Shown here in pieces: positions 54,730 through 63,309 of a stretch of 64,000 nucleotides of DNA. The stretch comes from JALNYB01 sp963676235 (GTDB lineage: Archaea; Thermoplasmatota; Thermoplasmata; Methanomassiliicoccales; Methanomethylophilaceae), in NCBI GenBank assembly GCA_963676235.1, contig OY781044.1, forward strand, positions 62,001 through 126,000, given 5' to 3'. The notes under the pieces were generated by a model. It ran no database searches. It was not told where the DNA came from and saw nothing but the letters and a program-made list of their open reading frames with translations. A program made the position numbers and the translations under genes. The first letter of the stretch is position 1. The number at the start of each line of letters is the position of its first letter.

Positions 54730-54748
54730 AGGGGAGACCATCTCCCCT
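54730..54748 (+). terminator. hairpin terminator after the duplicated surface protein
   Basis: AGGGGAGA-CCA-TCTCCCCT, an 8-bp perfect stem, followed by ATCTTTTTAATTT, about 33 nt after the stop. Confidence 0.7.
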
Positions 54749-54843
54749 ATCTTTTTAATTTCATTTTGACTCCTTTATGTGAAATGATTAAGAAGTTTAT
54801 ATGCATAGGAATATTCATCTGGATTTCAATTGCAATGAACCTT

Positions 54844-56202
54844 TTAAATCGGATTGTATCCGGAACAAACTTTTAGAAAATCATAAGCAATATCCGGATT
54901 CGAATAATAATAAATGTGCGGGAATCCTGCGACCAGGTTTCCAGAACAGTGAATGCAATCGTATTTCCTTCCGTTCGAAGACTTGATCGCTTCGCAATCC
55001 TCTCCGCAATCCTCACTGTCCCAGTAATGGAACTCGTGCCCTCTCACCACACAATTGGCAGGGAGTATCTCTGACCTTCCCTTCGGATGTATCTCGATAT
55101 AACCGAAACGCGAGAGCCTTCCTTTGTTGGACACCTTGGCATCGATGACCCCTGCCATCTTCCAGAACTTCCCCTCGCTGTCCTCGACCTCATTGTTGAG
55201 ATACATGAAACCTCCGCATTCGGCCATGCATGGCAGTCCGTTCCTTATCTTGACCTGGACATCCTCCAGCATACTCTTATTGCTGCTGAGGGCCTCCGCA
55301 TGCATCTCTGGATATCCTCCAGAGAGGATGAGTCCCTGGATTCCGTCCGGAAGCTTCTGATCGTAGATGGGGGAGAACCTTACTATCTCCGCACCGCACT
55401 CTTCCAACAATGATATGTTATCCTCATAAGTGAAACAGAACGCCTCGTCTGCGGCCAATCCTATCCTCACCTTGGAATCCAACTTCTTGATCTTGGGCGC
55501 GGTGTATTCCAATTCCGGAGCTTCGCCTGCTATATCCAGAAGTCTGCCGATATCCAGCGTTTTCTCCAAAATATCGGCCAACTGATTCAGCTTTCCTTTG
55601 AGATCGTCTATCTCTCCAGGAAGCACCAACCCCAGATGTCTGCTTTCCAAGACCAACTCCGATACGTTGGGAACATATCCTATTACGGCTATCCCCAACT
55701 CCTCTTCTATCTTTTTGCTGATCTCTTTGAAGATCGTGGGCGACATGTTGTTGAGGATGACGCCTTTGATATTGTTCTCGGCATATTCCTTGAATCCTTT
55801 TATTACCGGAACAACCGACAGACTGGCACCTTTGCAGTTCACAATCAGTATCACAGGACATTCCAGCCTCTGAGAGACGTCGTACGTGCTGCCTTCCAAT
55901 ACGACCGAACCTATTCCATCGTAGAATCCCATAACACCTTCTATGACGGACATCTCGACCTTCTCCGCAGAACGTGCGAATAGATATCTCATCAACTTCT
56001 CATCTGTGAAATACGGATCGAGATTCTTCGAGGGCATCCCGATGACCCTGCTGTGAAACATGGGATCTATGTAGTCGGGCCCGCATTTGAAAGAAGCCGT
56101 CCTTATACCTCTGTTCACAAGCGCCTGAAGTATCCCGCATGTTACGAGTGTCTTACCGCTTCCGCTTGCAGGTGCGGTTATCATCACTCTTGGTAACTTC
56201 AA
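54844..56202 (-). CDS. cbiA: cobyrinate a,c-diamide synthase (CbiA/CobB family)
   Basis: A 452-residue ATP- and glutamine-dependent amidase. The N-terminal dethiobiotin-synthase-like domain has the P-loop TAPASGSGKT and SFKCGPDYIDPMFH; the C-terminal amidotransferase domain has the Cys in GLPCMAECGGFMYL (about 325) and the His in GHEFHYW. It adds amides to the a and c side chains of the corrin ring; the homologue CfbB does this on Ni-sirohydrochlorin for F430, but the cbi neighbours favour CbiA. The TTG at 56202 is preferred: it overlaps the upstream stop as TTGA and has AGGGGG about 8 nt before it. Last gene of the cbi operon. Confidence 0.9.
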   Translation of the reverse strand: MKLPRVMITAPASGSGKTLVTCGILQALVNRGIRTASFKCGPDYIDPMFHSRVIGMPSKNLDPYFTDEKLMRYLFARSAEKVEMSVIEGVMGFYDGIGSVVLEGSTYDVSQRLECPVILIVNCKGASLSVVPVIKGFKEYAENNIKGVILNNMSPTIFKEISKKIEEELGIAVIGYVPNVSELVLESRHLGLVLPGEIDDLKGKLNQLADILEKTLDIGRLLDIAGEAPELEYTAPKIKKLDSKVRIGLAADEAFCFTYEDNISLLEECGAEIVRFSPIYDQKLPDGIQGLILSGGYPEMHAEALSSNKSMLEDVQVKIRNGLPCMAECGGFMYLNNEVEDSEGKFWKMAGVIDAKVSNKGRLSRFGYIEIHPKGRSEILPANCVVRGHEFHYWDSEDCGEDCEAIKSSNGRKYDCIHCSGNLVAGFPHIYYYSNPDIAYDFLKVCSGYNPI

Positions 56203-58202
56203 CTTCCAGGCCCCCTGCAAACAGCTATGTAAACTGGATTCTGAGCGGTCATAAGATGATACCTTCCTACCTTTCTCGCTTTAGAAACTGTTATGTTCGT
56301 CATCTCTTCCTCGATCAACCCTAGTTCTCTGATGCAATCAGAGGTCTCGGCCAATGTTTCCAATGTGACGGAATTGATCACTATCCTGACATCAGGATTC
56401 TTCTTCAGGATGCACTGCAGTATCTCCTTGAGATTTCCTGAAGAACCGCCTATGAAAACATGTGTAGGCGCCGGAAGGTGCTCCAACGCCTCGGGTGCAA
56501 GACCGCACCTTATATCGAGATTCGGTACTTTGAATTTCAATTTGTTCTGTTCGATGAGTTCGACGGAGACTTCTTCCTTTTCTACTGCGTATACTTTGCC
56601 GTTGACTGCGACCAATGCCATTTCGACGGATACGGAACCTGTTCCTGCGCCCACGTCGTAAACGACAGAATCATCGCATAATTTCAACTTCGCGACAGAT
56701 AGGGCCCTGACCTCGCTCTTCGTCATGGGAGCATCCCCCCTGATGAATTCTTCATCCAGAATACTGATGGGATCGACTGTGCTATAATGCGGATTCTCTA
56801 TGAGTGCCACACATAATTCCGAATCTACCTTTCCTTTAATTTCTGAAGGACATCCTGTGATGAATCTCTCTTCGTCGCATCCCAGATCCTGACCTATCGT
56901 GACAATGACATCGTCAAGACCGTATCTGATCAATTGGGAGCACATCTCTTCCGCTCCCTTGGAACCGTTTAGCAGCAAGAAGACCTTCTTGTTTCTCCTG
57001 ACCGCACCTACAACGTTGACATCGCGTCCGTGGGCACTGATCGGACATGCATCCTGCCATGAGGTATGAAGTCTTGAACACATGTACACCATTGAGGATA
57101 TGCCGCATTTGACGTCCAATTCATACGATGAATCGTCGATTTTCTCTATGAGATTCTTCGCTGCACTGTAGAATCCTACATCTCCGGAGACCAATACGAC
57201 GATGTTGCTGTATTCCCTGTGCTCATCGACATATGCCATGATCTTGTCCGCGTTGTACTCCTCGAGCACATCCTTTGATTCCGAACATACGGACTCGATC
57301 ATCCTTTTTGCACCGACAAGCAGATCTGCTTCGGAAACCGCGTTAACAGCTTCGACTGTCATGCCTTCCGGAGTTCCCATCCCGATACCTACGATGGTTA
57401 TCTTCCTGACTTGAACATCAGCCGTCTTGAGAACTTCCGGAAGATCGAACTTTTTCCCCAGATAGGCTACGACCTCATCATGGGTCATACCGCTATCTGC
57501 CGGCCTTCCCACCAGGATCGTCTTTACGTGCGCCCTTTTAGCAGCCCTGATCTTCTCGTCGAATCCTCCAGGCTGTCCAGAATCCTTCGTGACCATGTAT
57601 CTTATGTCGAACTGCTTCATCATTCCGTAGTTTATGTCTTCGTTGAAGGGGCCCTGCATGCATATGAGATTCCTTCCTTCGAAACCCAATTTCGCACATG
57701 AAACGACTACTTCTGGCAAGGAAAGAACTCTTGCGAACACCCGCTCTCTGTAATTGTCTATCACAGTGTACTTGTCGATCTCTTTGCTGCCTGTCGCGGC
57801 GAGTATGTTTCCTTCGGTACCCTTTAGGTATTCCACTGCCGAAGCAACATCTGGAACACATACCAGATCGCTGTCGTGCGCGTTGAGTCCTTCCGGCCTT
57901 AACAGACGTATGTACTCGGCACCTGTCTCCGCACAGGCCTTCTTTATGTGATCTGTAACGGTCACCGCATAAGGGTGCGTGGCATCTACTACAACAGGAT
58001 ACTCTTTCATCAACTGGCACATCCCTTCCATGCCCAGCCTGTTCGATGAAACCTCTACGAATTCGCTCTGTCCTATGAGTTGTTTTCCGTAGTCCGTTAT
58101 GACGCATGCATGAACGTCGACCTTCTCCTTAGCCAGATATTCTGTGAGGAGTCTGCCTTCTGTCGTGCCTGCGAAAACGAGTACCTTGTTCTTATCGGTC
58201 AT
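56199..58202 (-). CDS. cbiJET: fused CbiJ-CbiE-CbiT cobalamin biosynthesis protein
   Basis: A 667-residue three-enzyme fusion. Residues about 1-255 are precorrin-6A reductase CbiJ (VLVFAGTTEGRLLTEYL, VVDATHPYAV, TKDSGQPGGFDEKI). Residues about 265-470 are CbiE, the C5-methyltransferase (ITIVGIGMGTPEGMTVEAV, VLVSGDVGFYSAAKNL). Residues about 475-660 are CbiT, the SAM-dependent C15-methyltransferase/decarboxylase (EVRALSVAKLKL, VYDVGAGTGSVSVEMA, VFIGGSSGNLKEI). These act at neighbouring steps from cobalt-precorrin-6A to -8. CbiE-CbiT fusions (CobL) are common; the added reductase is less so. Starts 6 nt after cbiG. Confidence 0.93.
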   Translation of the reverse strand: MTDKNKVLVFAGTTEGRLLTEYLAKEKVDVHACVITDYGKQLIGQSEFVEVSSNRLGMEGMCQLMKEYPVVVDATHPYAVTVTDHIKKACAETGAEYIRLLRPEGLNAHDSDLVCVPDVASAVEYLKGTEGNILAATGSKEIDKYTVIDNYRERVFARVLSLPEVVVSCAKLGFEGRNLICMQGPFNEDINYGMMKQFDIRYMVTKDSGQPGGFDEKIRAAKRAHVKTILVGRPADSGMTHDEVVAYLGKKFDLPEVLKTADVQVRKITIVGIGMGTPEGMTVEAVNAVSEADLLVGAKRMIESVCSESKDVLEEYNADKIMAYVDEHREYSNIVVLVSGDVGFYSAAKNLIEKIDDSSYELDVKCGISSMVYMCSRLHTSWQDACPISAHGRDVNVVGAVRRNKKVFLLLNGSKGAEEMCSQLIRYGLDDVIVTIGQDLGCDEERFITGCPSEIKGKVDSELCVALIENPHYSTVDPISILDEEFIRGDAPMTKSEVRALSVAKLKLCDDSVVYDVGAGTGSVSVEMALVAVNGKVYAVEKEEVSVELIEQNKLKFKVPNLDIRCGLAPEALEHLPAPTHVFIGGSSGNLKEILQCILKKNPDVRIVINSVTLETLAETSDCIRELGLIEEEMTNITVSKARKVGRYHLMTAQNPVYIAVCRGPGS

Positions 58203-58208
58203 CCGTGT

Positions 58209-59249
58209 TTACTCCATGAAATTCACTTTGAACGTTTCTTTGACGACGGCTACGGTCACACCGTCCAACACCGTCTTCTTGACGATCAGCTTGCCGTCGT
58301 TCGAAGCCGCGACCGCCGCTCTTTCGCATACACAATCCACATTCGTTACGGACTGCACGAACTGTGAACTCGAGAAATCCTCGTTCTCCAGGACATTAAG
58401 CTCTTTCGCAGTGAAGAACACACATGGAATGACATATTTCTCGCAGAAATCCAAAAGGCCCTTTTCTTCCTTCTTCATGTCGATACTTGCGACCTTTTTG
58501 ACATTCTTGATGGAGATGTTGGCCTCGTCGAGAACACAGTCGACCAGTAATTCGATCTTCTCGATCGGCGTCCCCTTCTTGCATCCTATGCCTAAAGTGT
58601 AGCATCTGGGCCTCAATATCAGAGTGCTGTCGAACGGCCCGACCTCGCTCTTTTTAGATGTTATGAATATGCCCAGATCCCCGAAATGAGAGGATACCAA
58701 TCCGCTGGGTAATTTTCCTTCTATCGGGAACTCGGATGAGAAACCGACATCTTTCCCGTCGAGTATGCATGCAGACACGTTCTTGGCGGCTTCCCTGTCC
58801 CCCAGATACATATCCTGGTTGATTGCGAACACATCGACGGCGAAACATCCGTTGATATCTGTGGCTGTGGAAACAACAGGTATGGCGTTGAGCCTTTCTG
58901 CGATGAGTATGGTATAATGATTTGCACCTCCTATATGTCCTGAAAGAAGTGATATGACGAACTTCCCCTCTTCGTCTATACATAGAACGGCGGGATCCGT
59001 TCTCTTATCCTTGATATACGGCGCGATAGCCCTGACGGCGATACCTGTGGCACCCACGAAAATTATACATTCGGCTTTGGCCATGGCATCCTTTGCCCAA
59101 TCGGATAGCGATTCTTTGACCTTCTTTGTACCGATGACATCCGATGATGTCTTGGAATACACTTCTACGTCGTGAACATATATGACACTGGCGATCTTCT
59201 TTGCATATTCGCATCCTCTGTTGGTAAAACCGATTACATATACGACCAT
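58209..59249 (-). CDS. cbiG: cobalt-precorrin 5A hydrolase
   Basis: The 346-residue CbiG opens the delta-lactone ring of cobalt-precorrin-5A and releases acetaldehyde. The N-terminal domain has IIFVGATGIAVRAIAPYI and LSGHIGGANHYT, the C-terminal domain LGIGCKKGTPIEKIE; these are diagnostic. It starts one nt before the end of the gap to the cbiD stop, so the genes are coupled, and lies before cbiJET. Confidence 0.93.
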   Translation of the reverse strand: MVVYVIGFTNRGCEYAKKIASVIYVHDVEVYSKTSSDVIGTKKVKESLSDWAKDAMAKAECIIFVGATGIAVRAIAPYIKDKRTDPAVLCIDEEGKFVISLLSGHIGGANHYTILIAERLNAIPVVSTATDINGCFAVDVFAINQDMYLGDREAAKNVSACILDGKDVGFSSEFPIEGKLPSGLVSSHFGDLGIFITSKKSEVGPFDSTLILRPRCYTLGIGCKKGTPIEKIELLVDCVLDEANISIKNVKKVASIDMKKEEKGLLDFCEKYVIPCVFFTAKELNVLENEDFSSSQFVQSVTNVDCVCERAAVAASNDGKLIVKKTVLDGVTVAVVKETFKVNFME

Positions 59250-59250
59250 T

Positions 59251-60384
59251 TCACTGCCTCAATCTCTCTCTAAGATCCGTTACATTGGCTGATTCGCATA
59301 ATTTTCCATACTTAGATGAGAAGACCACCGTTCCTACCAGCATCTTCCCGCCCGTGCGATGTTCCATGCTGTTTTGGATCTTCTCTGCGATGAGGTCCAT
59401 CGTCGGCTTCATCAGCCCCGCCTCGTTGATCGCATCCAATGCATCATCCGTTGTAACGCAACCCAGTATCTCCTTTGCAGCATTAATATCTGCGCCAGCC
59501 AATATGCTGTTGGCGGCCAATATCTCCATCCTGGCATCGGCATTCCTCGAATGGGTGTTCATTATCCCGCCTGCGATCTTGACCAATTTTCCAAGATTGC
59601 CTACCAAAAGAAATCCTTTTACTCCCAATTCCAAAGCACAATCCAAGGCTTCTCCTATGAAATTACTGCACTTTATGGCAGAATCTTTACCGATGAAATC
59701 CATCTCCTCCAAGAAATCCTTTCCATAATTGCCTGGAACAACAACAAGATACCGCGCACCTTCCGCGACATGCATCTTCATCTCGATCCTTATCGTGTCT
59801 ATGAGGGCGACCTCGCTCATCGGTTCTACTATCCCCGATGTTCCGAGGATCGATATGCCCCCTATTATCCCGAGATTGGGATTGAATGTCCTCTTTGCTA
59901 TCTCCTCGCCTTCAGGCACTTCGATTATAGCTGTGAATCCTAAATTGTGATTGTTCTCCTTTCCGACGCTTTCCAATGCCTCGTAGATCATGTTCCTCGG
60001 AACATGGTTTATCGCAGCATTACCGACAGGCTGGTCCAGACCTTTCCTCGTGATCCTTCCGACGCCTTTTCCGCCGTCGATGACGATCTTTCCGTCATCT
60101 CTCAGCAAAACCGTCGAGAATATCAACGTACCATGAGTGGCGTCGATATCGTCTCCGCCGTCCTTCCTGACCGCACATGTGACGCTTTCCTTCTTTATCG
60201 TTATGCACTCGACCTCCAGTGTCAGTGTCTGTCCTTTTGGAACTGTTATCCTCACACTGGTCAATGGAACCCTGCTGAAAAGCATCTTCGCTGCCGCTTT
60301 TGATGCTGCTGTGGCACATGTACCTGTTGTGTACCCGCATCTCATCAGTTTGTTGTTGACGAATACTTTGTTCTCTTGCGTCAT
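59251..60384 (-). CDS. cbiD: cobalt-precorrin-5B C1-methyltransferase
   Basis: The 377-residue CbiD methylates C1 of the corrin ring. The N-terminal RCGYTTGTCATAASKAAA motif and the later GTSGIVEPMSE segment are typical of the family. First gene of the minus-strand operon cbiD-cbiG-cbiJET-cbiA, with the order following the reaction order of the middle of the anaerobic pathway. The other cbi genes are not in the window. Confidence 0.94.
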   Translation of the reverse strand: MTQENKVFVNNKLMRCGYTTGTCATAASKAAAKMLFSRVPLTSVRITVPKGQTLTLEVECITIKKESVTCAVRKDGGDDIDATHGTLIFSTVLLRDDGKIVIDGGKGVGRITRKGLDQPVGNAAINHVPRNMIYEALESVGKENNHNLGFTAIIEVPEGEEIAKRTFNPNLGIIGGISILGTSGIVEPMSEVALIDTIRIEMKMHVAEGARYLVVVPGNYGKDFLEEMDFIGKDSAIKCSNFIGEALDCALELGVKGFLLVGNLGKLVKIAGGIMNTHSRNADARMEILAANSILAGADINAAKEILGCVTTDDALDAINEAGLMKPTMDLIAEKIQNSMEHRTGGKMLVGTVVFSSKYGKLCESANVTDLRERLRQ

Positions 60385-60681
60385 CTGCTTTGATTGGATT
60401 AATATGCCAACTTATAATACTTAGTACAGCCATCCGTGCTTCTAAAATCTAGCCAAACATCAGAATAACAAGACGATGATGCTTGCTTGCAGACAGAATT
60501 TGTCATGTACATCTGAATGATTCGAAAACAACGACTGTATCGCGATCTTCAACACAAGATGCCTTGTCGCAGAGACTGAAACAAAATGCTCGAAAGATGC
60601 GCTCCCTTTATTTTTCTCATGGATGATTTACTCGCGCGACGATAATTATTATACAGTCAAGCCGTACTTACCTTTATTATT
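60385..60681. promoter_or_regulatory. divergent promoter region of cbiD and hisB operons
   Basis: A gap of 297 nt with no gene. On the plus strand AATTATTATACAG at about 60645-60657 lies about 30 nt before the hisB start. On the minus strand AAGTATTATAAGTTGG at about 60405-60420 is a plausible TATA element for cbiD. I saw no cobalamin riboswitch box. Confidence 0.4.
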
Positions 60682-61230
60682 ATGACAGGAAGGGCAGCTA
60701 AATTGGAACGCAGTACCAGGGAAACGCAGATTTTCGTGGAACTCGACATCGACGGAACAGGAAAATTCGATGTTGAATGCGATATTCAGTTCCTCAAACA
60801 CATGGTAGAGACTCTCGCAAGGTACGCCTCATTCGACATAAAGATGAAGGCCAGCGGAGACAACGAACACCACCTGATAGAAGATGCTGCGATCACACTC
60901 GGAACCGCGTTCAAAAAGGCTCTGGGTACCGCACCGGTAGAAAGGATGGCGACAGCCATCCTGCCCATGGATGATGCGCTTGTGATGGCGTCGATAGACA
61001 TAGTCGACCGCCCCTATGCGGACATCGACTGCCCAGATCAACTGTACCACCACTTCTTCAGAAGCTTCGCCATGTCCGCAGGCATAACGATGCATATAAT
61101 GCAGATCAGAGGATTCGATGAACACCACATTATCGAAGCTTCATTCAAAACACTCGGAAAAGCATTGAATATTGCTGTGATGCCCAGGAAAACGGAGCTC
61201 AGCACAAAAGACAGCGTAAAGGTGGACTGA
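60682..61230 (+). CDS. hisB: imidazoleglycerol-phosphate dehydratase
   Basis: The 182-residue monofunctional IGPD of histidine synthesis. Duplicated metal-binding His motifs are present as DNEHHLIEDAAI and FDEHHIIEASF, plus FDVECDIQFLKHMVETLARY at the front. The histidinol-phosphatase domain found in enterobacterial HisB is absent. The first gene of hisB-hisF-hisIE-PHP; hisF begins directly at the next base. Confidence 0.95.
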   Translation: MTGRAAKLERSTRETQIFVELDIDGTGKFDVECDIQFLKHMVETLARYASFDIKMKASGDNEHHLIEDAAITLGTAFKKALGTAPVERMATAILPMDDALVMASIDIVDRPYADIDCPDQLYHHFFRSFAMSAGITMHIMQIRGFDEHHIIEASFKTLGKALNIAVMPRKTELSTKDSVKVD

Positions 61231-61983
61231 ATGCTTACGAAGAGGATCATACCCTGCCTTGATGTCAAGAACGGAAAGGTTGTGAAAGGTGTGAACTTCC
61301 TGGGTCTGAAGGATGTCGGATACCCGCCCGAACTTGCGGAGGGATACAGCAATCAGGGAGCGGACGAGATAACATTCCTGGATATCGCGGCATCATTGGA
61401 ATACCGGCAGACCACATTGGACCTTGTTTCAGAGACCGCGAAGCGGGTATTCGTACCTCTGACGGTAGGCGGCGGCATCAGAACAGCTCAGGATATGCAC
61501 GCGGCACTCAGCGCAGGTGCAGATAAGGTGTCCGTAAATTCTGCGGCGATCTTGAATCCGGATATAATCACAGAATCGGCAAGCGACTTCGGCAGACAGT
61601 GCGTGGTCGTCGCCATAGATGCGAAAAGAGTGAAGGATCATTGGGAGGTCTTCTCACACGGCGGAACCAAACCGACAGGATTGGATGCGGTCGAATGGGC
61701 ACAGAAAGCTCAAGACCTCGGTGCAGGTGAGATCCTCCTAACATCCGTGGATGCAGACGGTGTCAAAAAAGGTTATGACCTTCCTTTGACCAATGCGATC
61801 GCCGATGAAGTGACCATACCCGTGATAGCTTCCGGAGGATGCGGTTCGATAGAGCACATCTACGAGGTATTCACAAAAACGAACGCCTCCGCAGCATTGG
61901 CGGCATCAATATTCCATTACAATGAACACACTGTCGAAGAGATCAAAACATATCTCAGAGAAAGAGGAGTAGCAGTAAGATGA
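61231..61983 (+). CDS. hisF: imidazole glycerol phosphate synthase, cyclase subunit
   Basis: The 250-residue (beta/alpha)8 cyclase partner of HisH. Catalytic Asp residues are seen in RIIPCLDVKNGKVVKG (Asp11) and VVVAIDAKRVKD (about 130), phosphate loops in LTVGGGIRTAQD and IASGGCGSIEH. Its stop overlaps the hisIE start as ATGA. Homologous to HisA at 46 kb. Confidence 0.96.
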   Translation: MLTKRIIPCLDVKNGKVVKGVNFLGLKDVGYPPELAEGYSNQGADEITFLDIAASLEYRQTTLDLVSETAKRVFVPLTVGGGIRTAQDMHAALSAGADKVSVNSAAILNPDIITESASDFGRQCVVVAIDAKRVKDHWEVFSHGGTKPTGLDAVEWAQKAQDLGAGEILLTSVDADGVKKGYDLPLTNAIADEVTIPVIASGGCGSIEHIYEVFTKTNASAALAASIFHYNEHTVEEIKTYLRERGVAVR

Positions 61984-62582
61984 TAGAACTCACATACGAT
62001 GAGAAAGGATTGATACCCGTTGTTGTCCAGGATTACCTGACAAATGAGGTGCTCATGGTCGCATGGGCCAACGAAGAGGCGGTAAACCTCATGGAGACCA
62101 CGGGCTACACCCATTTCTGGTCCAGAAGCAGAGAGAAGATGTGGCAGAAAGGAGAAGAATCGGGTCACGTCCAGAAGATCAGATCCATTCAGGCGGATTG
62201 CGATTCCGATACGTTGTTGGTACGCGTGGAACAAACAGGCGCCGCCTGTCATACTGGAGCTCCTTCGTGCTTCTACAAGACGATCTACGGAAACCCGGAT
62301 GCCACGATGTCCATCATCCCCGACCTCTGGAGGGTCATAAAGGACCGCAAAGAGAACCCTTCCGATGACAGCTACACCTGCAAACTCTTCAACGACGAGA
62401 CGAAGATGTGCAAGAAGGTCATCGAGGAAGCGGGAGAATTCGCCCTTGCCATAAAAGACGGAGACAAGGACGAGATGGCGTGGGAACTGGCCGATCTAAT
62501 CTACCACTCTATGGTGGCAGTTGTCAGTACCGGTCTTTCCATGGAGCAGGTGTACGAGAAACTTGTGGAGAGGAGACAATGA
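61980..62582 (+). CDS. hisIE: bifunctional phosphoribosyl-AMP cyclohydrolase / phosphoribosyl-ATP pyrophosphatase
   Basis: A 200-residue fusion covering steps 2 and 3 of histidine synthesis. The HisI part (1-105) has the metal-binding VQADCDSDTLL-type region and CHTGAPSCFY. The HisE part (about 112-200) has the helical MazG-like KVIEEAGEFALAIKDG and DEMAWELADLIYHSM with Glu/Asp metal ligands. ATGA overlaps join it to hisF and to the PHP gene. Confidence 0.95.
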   Translation: MIELTYDEKGLIPVVVQDYLTNEVLMVAWANEEAVNLMETTGYTHFWSRSREKMWQKGEESGHVQKIRSIQADCDSDTLLVRVEQTGAACHTGAPSCFYKTIYGNPDATMSIIPDLWRVIKDRKENPSDDSYTCKLFNDETKMCKKVIEEAGEFALAIKDGDKDEMAWELADLIYHSMVAVVSTGLSMEQVYEKLVERRQ

Positions 62583-63229
62583 GAATAGATCTGCATACAC
62601 ATACGATATTCAGCGACGGGGAACTGATCCCGTCGGAATTGGTTAGAAGGGCGATGTATCTCAACCACAGTGCCATAGCTATAACAGACCATGTGGACGT
62701 CACGAATGTGGAATTCGTTGTCACCAATCTGGTAAAAGCGATAGAGTTGTGCGAAGATTACATAAAGGTCATTCCTGGAGTGGAGATCACGCATGTCCCT
62801 CCTAACAAGATCGATTCTGTCGCGAAGAAAGCCAGGAGATTCGGAGCACAGTGGATCGTTGTCCACGGAGAGACCGTGACGGAACCCGTCATGCCCGGTA
62901 CCAACCTCGCATCCGCACAGAATCCTGAGATAGATATCCTGGCCCATCCCGGATTTATAACCTTGGAAGAAGCTCAGATCGCCAAGGATAACGACGTCAT
63001 CCTGGAGATCACCGGAAGGATGGGACACAACATAACCAACGGTCACGTTGCAAACATGGCAAGAGCTGTCGGGGCCAAGATGGTCATCGATTCCGATACC
63101 CATGCACCCGAGAATCTCATGGATGAGAAAGCAGCTTGGACTGTGGCCTTGGGAGCCGGACTCACGAGAGAAGAGGCTGAAAAAGCCATAAATGTCACGC
63201 CTTTCGAAGCTATTCAACACCTTTATTGA
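62579..63229 (+). CDS. PHP-family phosphoesterase, probable histidinol-phosphatase
   Basis: A 216-residue PHP-domain hydrolase. The first metal motif is MRIDLHTHTIFSDGEL (HxH), followed by AIAITDHVD, GVEITHVP, IVVHGE, DILAHPGF and DSDTHAP, which give the full set of PHP metal ligands. Its start overlaps the hisIE stop as ATGA. Because histidinol-phosphatase is otherwise missing and PHP-type HisK enzymes exist, its place as last gene of the his operon suggests that activity; it is shorter than classical HisK. DNA after the stop is T-rich (CTCCTTTTTTTTACATTTT) and probably a terminator. Confidence 0.8.
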   Translation: MRIDLHTHTIFSDGELIPSELVRRAMYLNHSAIAITDHVDVTNVEFVVTNLVKAIELCEDYIKVIPGVEITHVPPNKIDSVAKKARRFGAQWIVVHGETVTEPVMPGTNLASAQNPEIDILAHPGFITLEEAQIAKDNDVILEITGRMGHNITNGHVANMARAVGAKMVIDSDTHAPENLMDEKAAWTVALGAGLTREEAEKAINVTPFEAIQHLY

Positions 63230-63309
63230 AACTCCTTTTTTTTACATTTTAGTTGATTTTAACTCAACAGTCGATTTAAAAACATCTTAAAATAATGCAA
63301 AAACAGACA

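Noticed and set aside
62408..62578. Upstream extension of the PHP gene
   Set aside because: It is the +1 frame of hisIE. The ATG at 62579 overlaps the hisIE stop as ATGA and starts directly with the PHP HxH motif.
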